Shown here one piece after another: positions 18,522 to 29,707 of a stretch of 64,000 bases of DNA. The notes under the pieces are model-generated. The model was not told the DNA's origin. It saw nothing but the letters and a program-made list of their open reading frames with translations, and ran no database searches. The DNA is taken from positions 124,001-188,000 of the forward strand of contig NZ_JASJND010000001.1 of assembly GCF_030065535.1 (NCBI RefSeq). The letters run 5' to 3'. Positions within the stretch are counted from its first letter, which is position 1, and each line of letters begins with the position of its first letter. Origin of the DNA: Microbacterium dauci (GTDB taxonomy: Bacteria > Actinomycetota > Actinomycetes > Actinomycetales > Microbacteriaceae). The position numbers and the translations under genes are program-made.

Positions 18522-19655
18522 GTGCTGGAGTCGCTTTCGAACGTGCCGCGGGATTACGCCTGGGGATCGCCGACGCTGATCCCGAACCTGCAGGGCCGTG
18601 CGCCCGACGGGACACCCGAAGCTGAGGTGTGGTTCGGGGATCATCCGGGGAGCCCCGCCCGCATCGCCGACGGTCGCACCCTCGTCGAGGTGCGCGCGGC
18701 GGCCGGACAGGAGCCACTGCCGTATCTGTTGAAGATCCTCGCGGCATCCATGTCGCTGTCGATCCAGGCCCATCCGTCGGTGGCGGAGGCGATCGAGGGT
18801 TTCGCGCGCGAAGACGCGGCCGGGATCGCGGTGGATGCCGCGGAGCGTACCTACCGCGACCGCAATCACAAGCCCGAGATCATCGTCGCGCTCAGCGAGC
18901 GGTTCCGCGCGCTCGTCGGGCTGCGTCCGGTCGAGGGCACCGACGCGCTGCTGGCGGTCCTGCCCCAGTTGCCCGGGGTGCGCGGACTGCGGGCCGCGCT
19001 GCAGGGTGCGGACGAGGCGGGCGTGCTCCGCGCCGTCATCGACGACGCCCTGTCGGGACGCGTGCCGGAGATCGTCGCCGACCTGGCCGCAGCGCTGGGT
19101 GACCCCGCAGCCGGTGCGAGTGCCGAGGTCGAGGTGCTCCGCGCCATTGCGAAGGACTTCCCCGGCGACCCCGGGCTCGTCGTCGCCGCGCTGATGAACC
19201 TCGTGGTCCTCAGCGCCGGTCAAGCCGTGTTTGCGCCGGCCGGTGTGCTCCACGCCTATCAGGACGGACTCGGCGTCGAACTGATGGCGGCCAGCGACAA
19301 CGTGCTGCGCGGGGGGCTGACCCCCAAGCACGTCGACGTCGGCGAACTCCTGCGGATCGTGGACACGCGTCCAGGACCCGCACCGGTGCTCGCGCCGACG
19401 ACGGACGGCCCCGCCGAGGTGTTCGACGCCGGCGTGCCGGACTTCCTGCTCGCGCGGATCGAGGTCGACGGTGCGGTCGCCCTGCCGCTCGACGGACCGG
19501 CGATCGTCCTGGCCGTCGCCGGCGAGGTCGGCGTCGCCGCGGGCGTGGGGCGCGTGGAGCTCCGCCAGGGTGCCGCGGCGTACGCCGACGGTGAGCCGTC
19601 GCTCGCCTTCGACGGGCACGGCACCGTGTACGTTGCGCAACCGGGCCGCGCCTGA
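18522..19655 (+). CDS. manA: Mannose-6-phosphate isomerase, class I
   Basis: A 377-residue cupin-type zinc enzyme that interconverts fructose-6-phosphate and mannose-6-phosphate, feeding GDP-mannose and mannosylated lipids or glycans. Diagnostic motifs are VPRDYAWGSPTLIP at the N-terminus, EVWFGDHPGSPA, SLSIQAHPS (zinc ligands Gln and His), YRDRNHKPEI (the Glu ligand and substrate Lys region) and APAGVLHAYQDGLGVELMAASDNVLRGG. The start is GTG at 18522 behind the leaderless box. In M. tuberculosis manA also lies near whiB2. The neighbouring polysaccharide locus and the mannosyltransferase-like gene at the far end of the window are possible users of its product. Confidence 0.95.
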   Translation: MLESLSNVPRDYAWGSPTLIPNLQGRAPDGTPEAEVWFGDHPGSPARIADGRTLVEVRAAAGQEPLPYLLKILAASMSLSIQAHPSVAEAIEGFAREDAAGIAVDAAERTYRDRNHKPEIIVALSERFRALVGLRPVEGTDALLAVLPQLPGVRGLRAALQGADEAGVLRAVIDDALSGRVPEIVADLAAALGDPAAGASAEVEVLRAIAKDFPGDPGLVVAALMNLVVLSAGQAVFAPAGVLHAYQDGLGVELMAASDNVLRGGLTPKHVDVGELLRIVDTRPGPAPVLAPTTDGPAEVFDAGVPDFLLARIEVDGAVALPLDGPAIVLAVAGEVGVAAGVGRVELRQGAAAYADGEPSLAFDGHGTVYVAQPGRA

Positions 19656-19732
19656 ATCGCCACACGCCGGGCGCGACACGCCGAGGCGCGCGTGAAGATT
19701 CAATCTCGGGTTGAGGGTTTACGATCTGCGAC

Positions 19733-19761
19733 TTGACCGGAGCGAATCACACGGGTGTAAT
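19733..19761 (+). promoter_or_regulatory. SigA-type promoter for whiB2
   Basis: TTGACC at 19733-19738 and TGTAAT at 19756-19761 are spaced exactly 17 bp, the best -35/-10 pair seen in the window. It gives a leader of about 45 nt that ends in GGTGGGAGAG before the whiB2 ATG. The region is less GC-rich than its surroundings. Confidence 0.65.
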
Positions 19762-19811
19762 TAAGGCCACGAGCCGCACTGCGGCAGGGTCTTTACAGGT
19801 GGGAGAGCAAG

Positions 19812-20132
19812 ATGACGGGTTACCGTTCCGGCGTTCCCGAGAATTGGTTCGTCGACCCGGTCAACCTCGGGGTCCCCGGCGTCCGTCGACCCGCAGAGGT
19901 CGACGAGGATTCCGCCCTCGCGTGGCAGGCCGATGCGCTGTGCGCGCAGACCGACCCGGAGGCGTTCTTCCCCGAGAAGGGCGGCTCGACCCGTGACGCC
20001 AAACGCATCTGCACCTCGTGCGATGTGCGCGGCGAGTGCCTCGAGTACGCCCTGCAGAACGACGAGCGATTCGGCATCTGGGGCGGGCTCAGCGAGCGGG
20101 AACGCCGCAAGCTCAAGCGCCGCGCATCCTGA
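19812..20132 (+). CDS. whiB2: WhiB-family iron-sulfur transcription factor, WhiB2/WhmD type
   Basis: A 106-residue WhiB protein with the four cluster-binding cysteines at 44, 67, 70 and 76 (C, then CTSCDVRGEC), the RFGIWGG turn and the C-terminal basic ERERRKLKRR segment. WhiB proteins bind a [4Fe-4S] cluster and usually act with the principal sigma factor; WhiB2/WhmD is linked to septation and cell division in mycobacteria and Streptomyces (WhiB). The extended N-terminus (about 40 residues before the first Cys) and the manA neighbourhood fit WhiB2 rather than WhiB1. A good ribosome site (GGGAGAG) and a canonical promoter precede it. Confidence 0.93.
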   Translation: MTGYRSGVPENWFVDPVNLGVPGVRRPAEVDEDSALAWQADALCAQTDPEAFFPEKGGSTRDAKRICTSCDVRGECLEYALQNDERFGIWGGLSERERRKLKRRAS

Positions 20133-20182
20133 CCGTTTCGCGCCACCCCGACGCGCGTCCCGGCGCCGACCGGCTGCCCGCC

Positions 20183-20188
20183 TAGGCT
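20183..20188 (+). promoter_or_regulatory. -10 box for the large glycosyltransferase gene
   Basis: TAGGCT ends 9 nt before the ATG at 20198; nearly leaderless, no ribosome binding site visible. Confidence 0.5.
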
Positions 20189-20197
20189 GACCTGGTC

Positions 20198-23047
20198 ATG
20201 CCCGCCCGAGTTCACGCGCTGCTGGTCGTGCGCCCGTCCGGGCGCGGCCCGACCGACCTCCACCTGAGTCGCACCCTGCGTGCGCTCGCCGCGCAGACCC
20301 GTCGAGCCGATGTCCTCACCGTGGTCCTCTGCGGACCCGACGACCGTCTGCGCGCGCTCGCGTCCGAGTCGGGCGCGGAAGGTGTGATCGTCGCGCCGCG
20401 CGGTACGAGCTTCGCCGAGGCGCTCCGGCTTGCCAGCCATCGACTCGCGGGCGATGCGGTCTGGCTCCTCGCGCAGGACACCGCACCGGCGCCCGACGCG
20501 CTCGCCCGCCTCGCGGGTGCGCTCGAGACCGCCCCGTCGGTCGCGCTCGCCGCGCCGAAGCTCGTCGCCTGGGACGACCCCGCGCAGATCGTGTCGCTCG
20601 GCGTCACCCTCACCCCGGGCGGCCGCACCGTCGGTCTCGCGGACGGCGAACTCGACCAGGGGCAGCACGACGCTGGAGAGGATGTCCTCGGCACCGACAT
20701 CCGCGGCGTCCTGGTGCGCGCGCAGGTGTGGACCGCGCTCGCCGGTCTCGACCCCGGGCTGTCCGGCGCGGACGAAGGCCTCGACCTCGGCATCCGCGCC
20801 CGCCTCGCCGGCGGGCGTGTCGCGCTCGCCCCCGCCGCACTCGTCGCCGTCGCCGGCGACGGTGTCGCCGGCGACTCCTCCGGGCTGACCGCGGCCTCGC
20901 GCGGCCGCCGCGCCTATGCGCGGCGAACCGCGCAGCTGCATCGGCGTCTCGTCTACGCGCCGCTCGCGGCCGTTCCGCTGCACTGGTTGTCGCTGCTGCC
21001 GCTGGCGCTCTGGCGCTCCCTCGGACATCTCGTCGCGAAGCAACCCGGCCGGATCGGACCGGAGTGGGCGGCGGCGATCTCGGCGATGCTCCGGGTGCCC
21101 TCCGTCGCGCGGGCGCGCGGGCGCATCGCCCGCATCCGACAGGTGTCGTGGGCGCAGCTCGCCCCGCTGCGGATCGGCCGCCGTGACCTGGCGCAACGCT
21201 TGGACGACGGACCGGCATCCGGTACCCGTGGAGAACTGCGGTTCTTCAGCGGCGGCGGTGCGTGGGTGGTGCTGGGTGCGCTGGCGACCTCGGTGCTCGT
21301 GTTCGCGTCGCTGCTCGCGTGGCCTGTGCTCGGCGGCGGCGCTCTCGCCCCGTTGCGCACCGGGCTCGTCGCGCTGTGGACGGATGCCGCGTACGGTCCT
21401 CGCGCGCTCGGCTGGGACACCGCGGGGCCGGCCGATCCGTTCGCCGCGGTGGTCGCGGTGATCGGCTCGCTCTCACCGTTCGACCCGTCGCGGGCGCTCG
21501 TCGTCCTGTGGGTGGCGGCGCTCCCGCTCGCCGCGCTGGGCGGCTGGTTCGCCGCGACCCGTGTCACCGACCGGTCGATCCTCCGCGCCACCGTCGCCTT
21601 CGCGTGGGCGGTCGCGCCGACGTTCCTCACGGCGCTCGTCGACGGGCGTCCGGCCGCCGTGATCGCGCATCTCGCACTGCCGTGGCTGCTGTATACGGCC
21701 GCCGCCGCCCGACGCTCGTGGAGCAGCGCCGGGGTGGCATCCGTCCTCCTCGCCGTCGTGGTCGCGTGCTCGCCGTCGCTCGCGGGTGCCGTCGTCGTGC
21801 TGTGGGTGGTCGCGCTCGTGCTCGTCGCCGTGCTCAGGCGCGGCAAGGGCATCGGCCGGCTCGCGTGGCTCATCGTGCCGACGGCGGCGATGTTCGCCCC
21901 GCTCGTGTGGCGGCAGGTGTCCCTCGGCAACGCGATCGGGCTCCTCGCAGACCCCGGTCGGCCGATCTGGGCGGCGTCGTTCGGCGCGTCCGTCGGCGAC
22001 CGACTGCTGTTGCTGTTCGGGTACCCGACGGCGGACGCCGCGGGGTGGACCGGATTCTTGGGCGACGCGCCGATCGGGTGGATCGCCCTCGTCGCGACTG
22101 CGCCGGTCCTGCTGTTCGCGGTGCTGTCACCCGTTGTCGGCCGGCTCGTCCCGTCGGTGCTCGGGCTCGTCGTCGCAGCGCTGGGCGTCGTGACGGCATT
22201 CGCCGTCACCGGTGTCTCGGTCGCCGTGGGGGCGTCGGGAGCCGTCCCGATCTGGCCGGGTACCGCGCTCAGTCTCGCGTGGGCGGGTCTGCTGTTGGCC
22301 GCGGCGACCGGGCTCGACGGGGCCCACCGGGGGACCGCGGTGGTGCGTTCGCCGCTCGCGCCGGCGGCGGCCACGCTCGTGATCGTCTTCCTCGCGGTCG
22401 GCGCGGTACCGGCGCTCACTGCGCCCGCCCGCGGAACCGCTGCCCTCACCGACGGGCCGGCGAGCACGCTGCCCGCCTACGTCGAGACCGCCGGCAGCGA
22501 GGGTGAGCTCGAGGGTGAGCAGACGGCGACGCTCGTGTTGACCGCCGATGCACGTTCCGGCTTCACGGCCGCGGTCGTGTGGGGTGCGAGTGAGACCCTC
22601 GGCGGGCAGACGACGCTGCGCGCCGCCCAGGCCGAACTGTCCGCAGGCGATGCCGAGGTCGCCCGTGTGACCGCGGATCTCGTGACTTCGTCAACGGGAG
22701 ACGTCGTCGAGACGCTCGCCGACCACGGTGTCGCCTTCGTTCTGCTCGAGGAACCCCGGGACGAGTCCGACGTCGCGCGCGCGACGCGGCTGAGCGCACA
22801 GAACGTCCTGAATCAGCGGAGCGACCTCGTCAGCGTCGGCGAGACCGCCCGCGGCACGCTGTGGAGCGTGGGCGGCGATGTCGCCGCACGCACCGTGGAT
22901 GCCGACGGTGGGCCCACCGGCGGTCGGATCGCGCTGCTGCAGCTCGGGGTGATCGCGGTGGCGCTGCTGCTCGCCGTCCCGACCCGTTCGAGCCTGCGCG
23001 ACGCGCGGCGCCATCCTCGGGTCATCGGCGCGAGGAGGACGACATGA
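20198..23047 (+). CDS. Large membrane glycosyltransferase family 2 protein
   Basis: The 949-residue protein has an N-terminal GT2-like domain (about 5-260), with VHALLVVRPSGRGP, ALAAQTRRADVLTVVLCG and WLLAQDTAPAPDALARL, then about a dozen membrane helices from residue 345 on, and an extracytoplasmic C-terminal part (about 760-930) before a last helix. Actinobacteria commonly carry such a protein beside whiB2-type genes and a DUF5719 gene; its substrate is not known to me. Its stop overlaps the start of the DUF5719 gene, so the two products probably work together at the membrane, perhaps in wall glycan or glycoprotein assembly. Helix placement is by eye. Confidence 0.8.
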   Translation: MPARVHALLVVRPSGRGPTDLHLSRTLRALAAQTRRADVLTVVLCGPDDRLRALASESGAEGVIVAPRGTSFAEALRLASHRLAGDAVWLLAQDTAPAPDALARLAGALETAPSVALAAPKLVAWDDPAQIVSLGVTLTPGGRTVGLADGELDQGQHDAGEDVLGTDIRGVLVRAQVWTALAGLDPGLSGADEGLDLGIRARLAGGRVALAPAALVAVAGDGVAGDSSGLTAASRGRRAYARRTAQLHRRLVYAPLAAVPLHWLSLLPLALWRSLGHLVAKQPGRIGPEWAAAISAMLRVPSVARARGRIARIRQVSWAQLAPLRIGRRDLAQRLDDGPASGTRGELRFFSGGGAWVVLGALATSVLVFASLLAWPVLGGGALAPLRTGLVALWTDAAYGPRALGWDTAGPADPFAAVVAVIGSLSPFDPSRALVVLWVAALPLAALGGWFAATRVTDRSILRATVAFAWAVAPTFLTALVDGRPAAVIAHLALPWLLYTAAAARRSWSSAGVASVLLAVVVACSPSLAGAVVVLWVVALVLVAVLRRGKGIGRLAWLIVPTAAMFAPLVWRQVSLGNAIGLLADPGRPIWAASFGASVGDRLLLLFGYPTADAAGWTGFLGDAPIGWIALVATAPVLLFAVLSPVVGRLVPSVLGLVVAALGVVTAFAVTGVSVAVGASGAVPIWPGTALSLAWAGLLLAAATGLDGAHRGTAVVRSPLAPAAATLVIVFLAVGAVPALTAPARGTAALTDGPASTLPAYVETAGSEGELEGEQTATLVLTADARSGFTAAVVWGASETLGGQTTLRAAQAELSAGDAEVARVTADLVTSSTGDVVETLADHGVAFVLLEEPRDESDVARATRLSAQNVLNQRSDLVSVGETARGTLWSVGGDVAARTVDADGGPTGGRIALLQLGVIAVALLLAVPTRSSLRDARRHPRVIGARRTT

Positions 23048-24429
23048 GCGGTATCCGCAGCGGCGCCCGCATCGCGCTCGGCGCGGCACTCAGCGCGGGC
23101 ATCGTCGCGGCGGTGGCACTCGCCGTCCCGGCGACGTGGCCGACCGTCACGCGCGAGGTGCAGACCGTGACCGCCGCGCCGGAGCCTTCGACGTCGCGGC
23201 TCGCCTGCGGCGGGTCGACCCTCGCACTCGGCCGCGACATCGAGGATGTCTCGGCGCTGCAGGCCGCGGGCGCGCAGCGCGTCACGGTGGGCTCGACTCC
23301 CGGCACGGAGGCTACGTCCGGCGAGATCGCCCCGGCGGACGTGCCCGACGGGCGCCCGGCCGCCGCCTTCACGGCGGAGCCGCAGGACGGCGCGCGCACC
23401 GACCTGGCAGCCGCCGGCTCGACGTCGGTCGACGCCGACGACCTCGCCGGCTTCGCTGCATCGGCCTGTACGCCACCGGCGATGGAGTCGTGGCTGATAG
23501 CCGGCAGCGGCCTTACCGGCGCGGCTGACCTCGTCGTGATCGCGAACCCCGGCGACGTCGCCTCGCGGGTCGCGCTGACCGTGTACGGAGCGACGGGGGA
23601 GACGACGCCGGACGCCGGCGCCGACATCCTCGTCCCCGCGGGGTCGCAGCGCGTCGTCCCGCTGGCCGCACTCGCGCTCGGCGAGCAGAGCCCCGTGGTT
23701 CTCGTCTCGGCGACGCAGGCCCCGGTGCAGGCGACCTTGCAGTCTTCCATTACCCGCACGCTCGTCCCGGGCGGCATCGACCAGGCCGGTGCCACCGCCG
23801 CGCCCGACACGACCCAGACGATCCCCGCCGTCGTCGGGACCTCGGATGCCGGGGTCGGGGCCTCCGTCCGTCTGCTCGCGCCGTCGGACGACACGACCGC
23901 GCGCCTCACGGTGACCCCGGTCGGCGAGACGGAGCCGGTGTTCGAGGTCGACGGGCTGGCGCTCGTCGCCGGTGTCCCGCTCGAGGTGGACGTCGACGAG
24001 CTCCCCGCGGGACGCTACCGCGTGGACCTCGAGGCGGCCGCCCCCGTCGTCTCCTCACTGTGGTCCGCGACCGGAATCGGCGCGGGGTCCGACTTCGCGT
24101 GGTTCGCAGCGGCCGACGCGATCTCGGTGCCGACCCTGTTCGCCGTCGCCGCGGGGCCAGCGCCGCGGCTCACGCTGACCGCAGAGGGCGACGCCGACGT
24201 CGAGGTCGAGCTCACTGCGGCGGCCGGCGGGGGTGTGGCATCCACCGTCCTCGTCCCGGCAGGCGGATCGGTGACCGTCCCGGTCGACGCGAGGTCGGTG
24301 TACCTCCTCGACGCGCGAGACGAGACGATCCGCGCGAACATCACCTACGCCGGCGACGGTGCCATCGCGTCGTACGCCGTCGCGCCGGCCGACGCTGCCG
24401 CAGCGCCCGTCGTCGTCCGCCCGCGCTGA
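23044..24429 (+). CDS. DUF5719 family exported protein
   Basis: A 461-residue protein with one N-terminal membrane anchor or signal (GAALSAGIVAAVALAVPA, residues 12-29) and a long Ala/Thr/Val-rich extracytoplasmic region with repeated beta-rich segments (for example LVVIANPGDVASRVALTVYG and VPAGGSVTVPVDA). Two cysteines near residues 57 and 145 (LACGGS, SACTPP) could form a disulfide. The start is the ATG overlapping the glycosyltransferase stop (ATGA). The family is conserved next to the large GT2 protein in actinobacteria but has no established function. Most likely a cell-surface partner of that glycosyltransferase. Confidence 0.8.
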   Translation: MSGIRSGARIALGAALSAGIVAAVALAVPATWPTVTREVQTVTAAPEPSTSRLACGGSTLALGRDIEDVSALQAAGAQRVTVGSTPGTEATSGEIAPADVPDGRPAAAFTAEPQDGARTDLAAAGSTSVDADDLAGFAASACTPPAMESWLIAGSGLTGAADLVVIANPGDVASRVALTVYGATGETTPDAGADILVPAGSQRVVPLAALALGEQSPVVLVSATQAPVQATLQSSITRTLVPGGIDQAGATAAPDTTQTIPAVVGTSDAGVGASVRLLAPSDDTTARLTVTPVGETEPVFEVDGLALVAGVPLEVDVDELPAGRYRVDLEAAAPVVSSLWSATGIGAGSDFAWFAAADAISVPTLFAVAAGPAPRLTLTAEGDADVEVELTAAAGGGVASTVLVPAGGSVTVPVDARSVYLLDARDETIRANITYAGDGAIASYAVAPADAAAAPVVVRPR

Positions 24430-24457
24430 CACGCACGGTCCGCGCCCAGCGGGCGTC

Positions 24458-24880
24458 TCAGAAGCGGAAGCGGTCCGGCCCGAGGTCCCACGGGTCGCGG
24501 TCGAGGTACTCCGCCGCCGCGCGGAACACGAAGCTCTCGATCATCATCCGCCGGTGCAGATCGTCGGCGCGGTGCAGGCGGGCCAGCCGCTCGATGGGCA
24601 GCCGGTAGAGGATGATGCGCTGCTGGTCGGCGAGCACCGACCAGCGCGGGATCCCGTCGGCGTCCGAGGCGGGTGGCATCCACCCCACGTCGAACCGGAC
24701 GTCGCGCAGTTCCGGCCACGCGCTGCGCAGGAACTCCACGGCGGTGCCGACGGTGAGGTCGAACTTCTCGGCGCGCGTCTCGATCGCCGGGAGGGGTGGC
24801 CGCACGACGGAGCTGCGGTCCAGTCGCCCGTGCCGGCCGTGGCGGTCGGGGCGTGCGACGCGGTGCACGCGCCGCCTCAT
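24458..24880 (-). CDS. Metallopeptidase-family protein (Rv3259-like), apparently without a HExxH site
   Basis: This 140-residue protein resembles the zincin-like family represented by Rv3259, which sits beside a DUF3499 gene in mycobacteria, the same pairing as here. The body (from about residue 35) has FDLTVGTAVEFLRSAWPELR and PRWSVLADQQRIILYRLPIE. At the expected helix the sequence is HRRMMIESFVFRAAAEYL rather than HExxH, so a zinc site is doubtful and the protein may be non-catalytic. The ATG at 24880 has no ribosome site and overlaps the stop of a seven-residue leaderless frame. Family assignment is from memory of context and pattern. Confidence 0.65.
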   Translation of the reverse strand: MRRRVHRVARPDRHGRHGRLDRSSVVRPPLPAIETRAEKFDLTVGTAVEFLRSAWPELRDVRFDVGWMPPASDADGIPRWSVLADQQRIILYRLPIERLARLHRADDLHRRMMIESFVFRAAAEYLDRDPWDLGPDRFRF

Positions 24881-24900
24881 GCCGAGCCCACCGTTCCCAT
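24877..24900 (-). CDS. Putative seven-residue leaderless open frame (MGTVGSA)
   Basis: The minus strand reads ATG GGA ACG GTG GGC TCG GCA TGA. The ATG lies 6 nt after TAGGAT, the spacing seen for leaderless starts throughout the window. Its TGA overlaps the ATG of the metallopeptidase-family gene (ATGA), which has no Shine-Dalgarno sequence of its own. A ribosome starting on the leaderless ATG could terminate and restart there. This is inference from layout; such a short frame could be chance. Confidence 0.35.
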   Translation of the reverse strand: MGTVGSA

Positions 24901-24906
24901 GCGGCA

Positions 24907-24912
24907 ATCCTA
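24907..24912 (-). promoter_or_regulatory. -10 box upstream of the metallopeptidase-family gene
   Basis: TAGGAT on the minus strand, 6 nt before an ATG at 24900 and 26 nt before the presumed gene start at 24880. Confidence 0.45.
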
Positions 24913-24917
24913 GGCGG

Positions 24918-24961
24918 GCGGATGCCGCGTCGGTCGGTGCCGCCTCCGGCGCGGCATCCGC
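24918..24961. repeat. 12-bp perfect inverted repeat between divergent genes
   Basis: GCGGATGCCGCG (24918-24929) and CGCGGCATCCGC (24950-24961) are perfect inverted copies with a 20-base loop. They sit between two divergent leaderless promoters, where a terminator is not needed, so a protein-binding or structural role is more likely. The arms contain the heptamer that recurs through the window. Confidence 0.6.
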
Positions 24962-24981
24962 TCGTCGACGGCCGGCGCGGC

Positions 24982-24987
24982 TAGCGT
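24982..24987 (+). promoter_or_regulatory. -10 box for the DUF3499 gene
   Basis: TAGCGT ends 7 nt before the ATG at 24995. The box overlaps an in-frame GTG at 24986, which supports ATG 24995 as the true start. Confidence 0.5.
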
Positions 24988-24994
24988 GACAGCG

Positions 24995-25201
24995 ATGCGC
25001 GAACGACTCTGCTCCAAGGTGGGCTGCGCCCGCGAGGCCGTGACGACCCTGACGTACGACTACGGCGACCAGATGGCGGTCCTCGGCCCGCTGGGCGCGG
25101 GGAACGACCCGCACGCCCACGACCTGTGCGCGATCCACACCGGCCGCATGTCGGTCCCGAAGGGCTGGGTCGTCGTGCGGCACGAGACGCTGCGCGTCTG
25201 A
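24995..25201 (+). CDS. DUF3499 family small protein (Rv3258-like)
   Basis: A 68-residue protein with a zinc-ribbon look: CSKVGC near the N-terminus and [17 protein letters not shown] near the end (Cys and His spaced like a treble-clef or ribbon), and a central [13 protein letters not shown]. The family is widespread in actinobacteria next to the Rv3259-like gene and has no known function. A leaderless -10 box fixes the start. Small size and possible metal binding suggest an accessory or regulatory protein; nothing more can be supported. Confidence 0.8.
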   Translation: MRERLCSKVGCAREAVTTLTYDYGDQMAVLGPLGAGNDPHAHDLCAIHTGRMSVPKGWVVVRHETLRV

Positions 25202-25238
25202 TCCCGTCACCCGCGGCGGCGAGCGGGCCGCCCCGTGG

Positions 25239-25244
25239 CACAAT
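25239..25244 (+). promoter_or_regulatory. -10 box for ahcY
   Basis: CACAAT ends 6 nt before the GTG at 25251, the same spacing as the other leaderless promoters, although the first base departs from TANNNT. Confidence 0.4.
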
Positions 25245-25250
25245 GACCCC

Positions 25251-26708
25251 GTGTCAACTCCCGTGAAGACCATCGACCACGTCGTCGCCGACCTCTCGCT
25301 CGCGCCGGCCGGCCGTCACCAGATCCGCCTCGCCGAGAACGAGATGCCCGGCCTCATGGCCCTCCGCGACGAGTACAGCGCGTCGCAGCCGCTCGCCGGA
25401 GCCCGCATCGCCGGGTCGCTGCACATGACGGTGCAGACGGCGGTGCTCATCGAGACCCTCGTCGCCCTCGGTGCGCAGGTGCGCTGGGCGAGTTGCAACA
25501 TCTTCTCGACGCAGGACGAGGCGGCCGCTGCCGTCGTCGTCGGCCCGACCGGCACCGTCGAGGCACCCGCCGGCGTGCCGGTGTTCGCGTTCAAGGGCGA
25601 GACGCTCCGCGAATACTGGGATCTCGCCGACCGCATCTTCGACTGGTCGGCGGAGGGCTTCGACGGTCCGAACCTCATCCTCGACGACGGCGGTGACGCG
25701 ACCCTCCTCGTCCACAAGGGGGCCGAGTTCGAGGCCGCGGGCAGTGTTCCCGAGGCGACGTATGCCGACTCCGCCGAGTACCGCATCGTCCTCGACACCC
25801 TGCGTGCGAGCCTCGCCCGCGACCCGCAGCGGTTCACCCGGATGGCGCAGGGGCTCCTCGGCGTCACCGAGGAGACCACGACCGGCGTCCACCGCCTCTA
25901 CGAGCTGCACGCCGACGGCAAGCTGCTGTTCCCCGGCATCAACGTCAACGACTCGGTGACGAAGTCGAAGTTCGACAACAAGTACGGCATCCGCCACTCG
26001 CTGCCCGACGGCATCAACCGCGCCACCGACGTGCTGATGGGCGGCAAGGTCGCCTTCGTGGTCGGCTACGGCGACGTGGGCAAGGGCGCCGCCGAGGCGC
26101 TCCGCGGTCAGGGCGCGCGCGTCATCGTCAGCGAGATCGATCCGATCTGCGCACTGCAGGCCGCGATGGACGGTTACCAGGTCGCCCGACTCGAAGACGT
26201 CGCCGACCAGGTCGACATCGTCATCACCGGCACCGGCAACACCCGCGTCGTCACGACCGAGCACCTGCTCGCGCTCAAGCACCTCGCGATCGTCGGCAAC
26301 GTCGGGCACTTCGACGACGAGATCGACATGGCCGCGCTCGAGGCGATCCCGGGTGTCGAGAAGGTCGAGATCAAGCCGCAGGTGCACGAGTACCGGCTTC
26401 CCACCGGTCGCAGCATCCTCGTGCTCTCGGAGGGGCGCCTGCTGAACCTCGGGAACGCGACCGGGCATCCTTCCTTCGTCATGAGCGCGTCGTTCACCAA
26501 CCAGGTGCTCGCGCAGCTCGAGCTCTTCACGAAGATCGACGAGTATCCGGTCGGTGTGTACGTGCTGCCGAAGACGCTCGACGAGAAGGTCGCGCGCTTG
26601 CACCTGCCCGCCCTCGGCGTGCAGTTGACGGAGCTGACGGACGAGCAGGCCGCCTACATCGGCGTGCCCGTTGAGGGCCCGTACAAGCTTGACCACTATC
26701 GCTACTGA
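25251..26708 (+). CDS. ahcY: Adenosylhomocysteinase
   Basis: S-adenosylhomocysteine hydrolase splits SAH into adenosine and homocysteine and so relieves inhibition of methyltransferases. The 485-residue length is typical of actinobacterial SahH. Motifs: [17 protein letters not shown] and [16 protein letters not shown] (substrate domain), [20 protein letters not shown] (catalytic Lys/Asp region), [20 protein letters not shown] (NAD-binding GxGxxG), [11 protein letters not shown], and the C-terminal [13 protein letters not shown] that reaches into the partner subunit. GTG start behind a leaderless-type box. It also precedes mtrA in mycobacteria, with tmk between; here fur-katG takes that place. 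Confidence 0.97.
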   Translation: MSTPVKTIDHVVADLSLAPAGRHQIRLAENEMPGLMALRDEYSASQPLAGARIAGSLHMTVQTAVLIETLVALGAQVRWASCNIFSTQDEAAAAVVVGPTGTVEAPAGVPVFAFKGETLREYWDLADRIFDWSAEGFDGPNLILDDGGDATLLVHKGAEFEAAGSVPEATYADSAEYRIVLDTLRASLARDPQRFTRMAQGLLGVTEETTTGVHRLYELHADGKLLFPGINVNDSVTKSKFDNKYGIRHSLPDGINRATDVLMGGKVAFVVGYGDVGKGAAEALRGQGARVIVSEIDPICALQAAMDGYQVARLEDVADQVDIVITGTGNTRVVTTEHLLALKHLAIVGNVGHFDDEIDMAALEAIPGVEKVEIKPQVHEYRLPTGRSILVLSEGRLLNLGNATGHPSFVMSASFTNQVLAQLELFTKIDEYPVGVYVLPKTLDEKVARLHLPALGVQLTELTDEQAAYIGVPVEGPYKLDHYRY

Positions 26709-26713
26709 AGGCG

Positions 26714-26732
26714 GCAGGTAAGGCTCGCCTTG
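26714..26732 (+). promoter_or_regulatory. DtxR/IdeR-like iron box upstream of fur
   Basis: The 19 bases match the IdeR/DtxR consensus (TTAGGTTAGGCTAACCTAA) at about 12 positions, including AGGT, AGGCT and CCT. Its core is an inverted repeat, AAGGC-TC-GCCTT. It lies just upstream of the Fur-type palindrome. The match is partial. Confidence 0.35.
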
Positions 26733-26733
26733 A

Positions 26734-29569
<2,836 letters not shown>

Positions 29570-29582
29570 CCCGGTGCGCTCC

Positions 29583-29618
29583 GCGCGGCCCGTCCTCCCT
29601 CGTGGGGGCGGGCCGCGC
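29583..29618 (+). terminator. Terminator after katG
   Basis: Perfect 10-bp stem GCGCGGCCCG / CGGGCCGCGC with a 16-nt loop, 14 nt after the katG stop, followed by GCTTCT. It separates the furA-katG unit from mtrA. Confidence 0.75.
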
Positions 29619-29707
29619 GCTTCTGCATCGCAGGTCACGGTTCGGTTACTGTTGAGGAACCCGACGGTGGGTCCACCCCGCCACACGTGAAGGACGAATC
29701 GGCCCAC

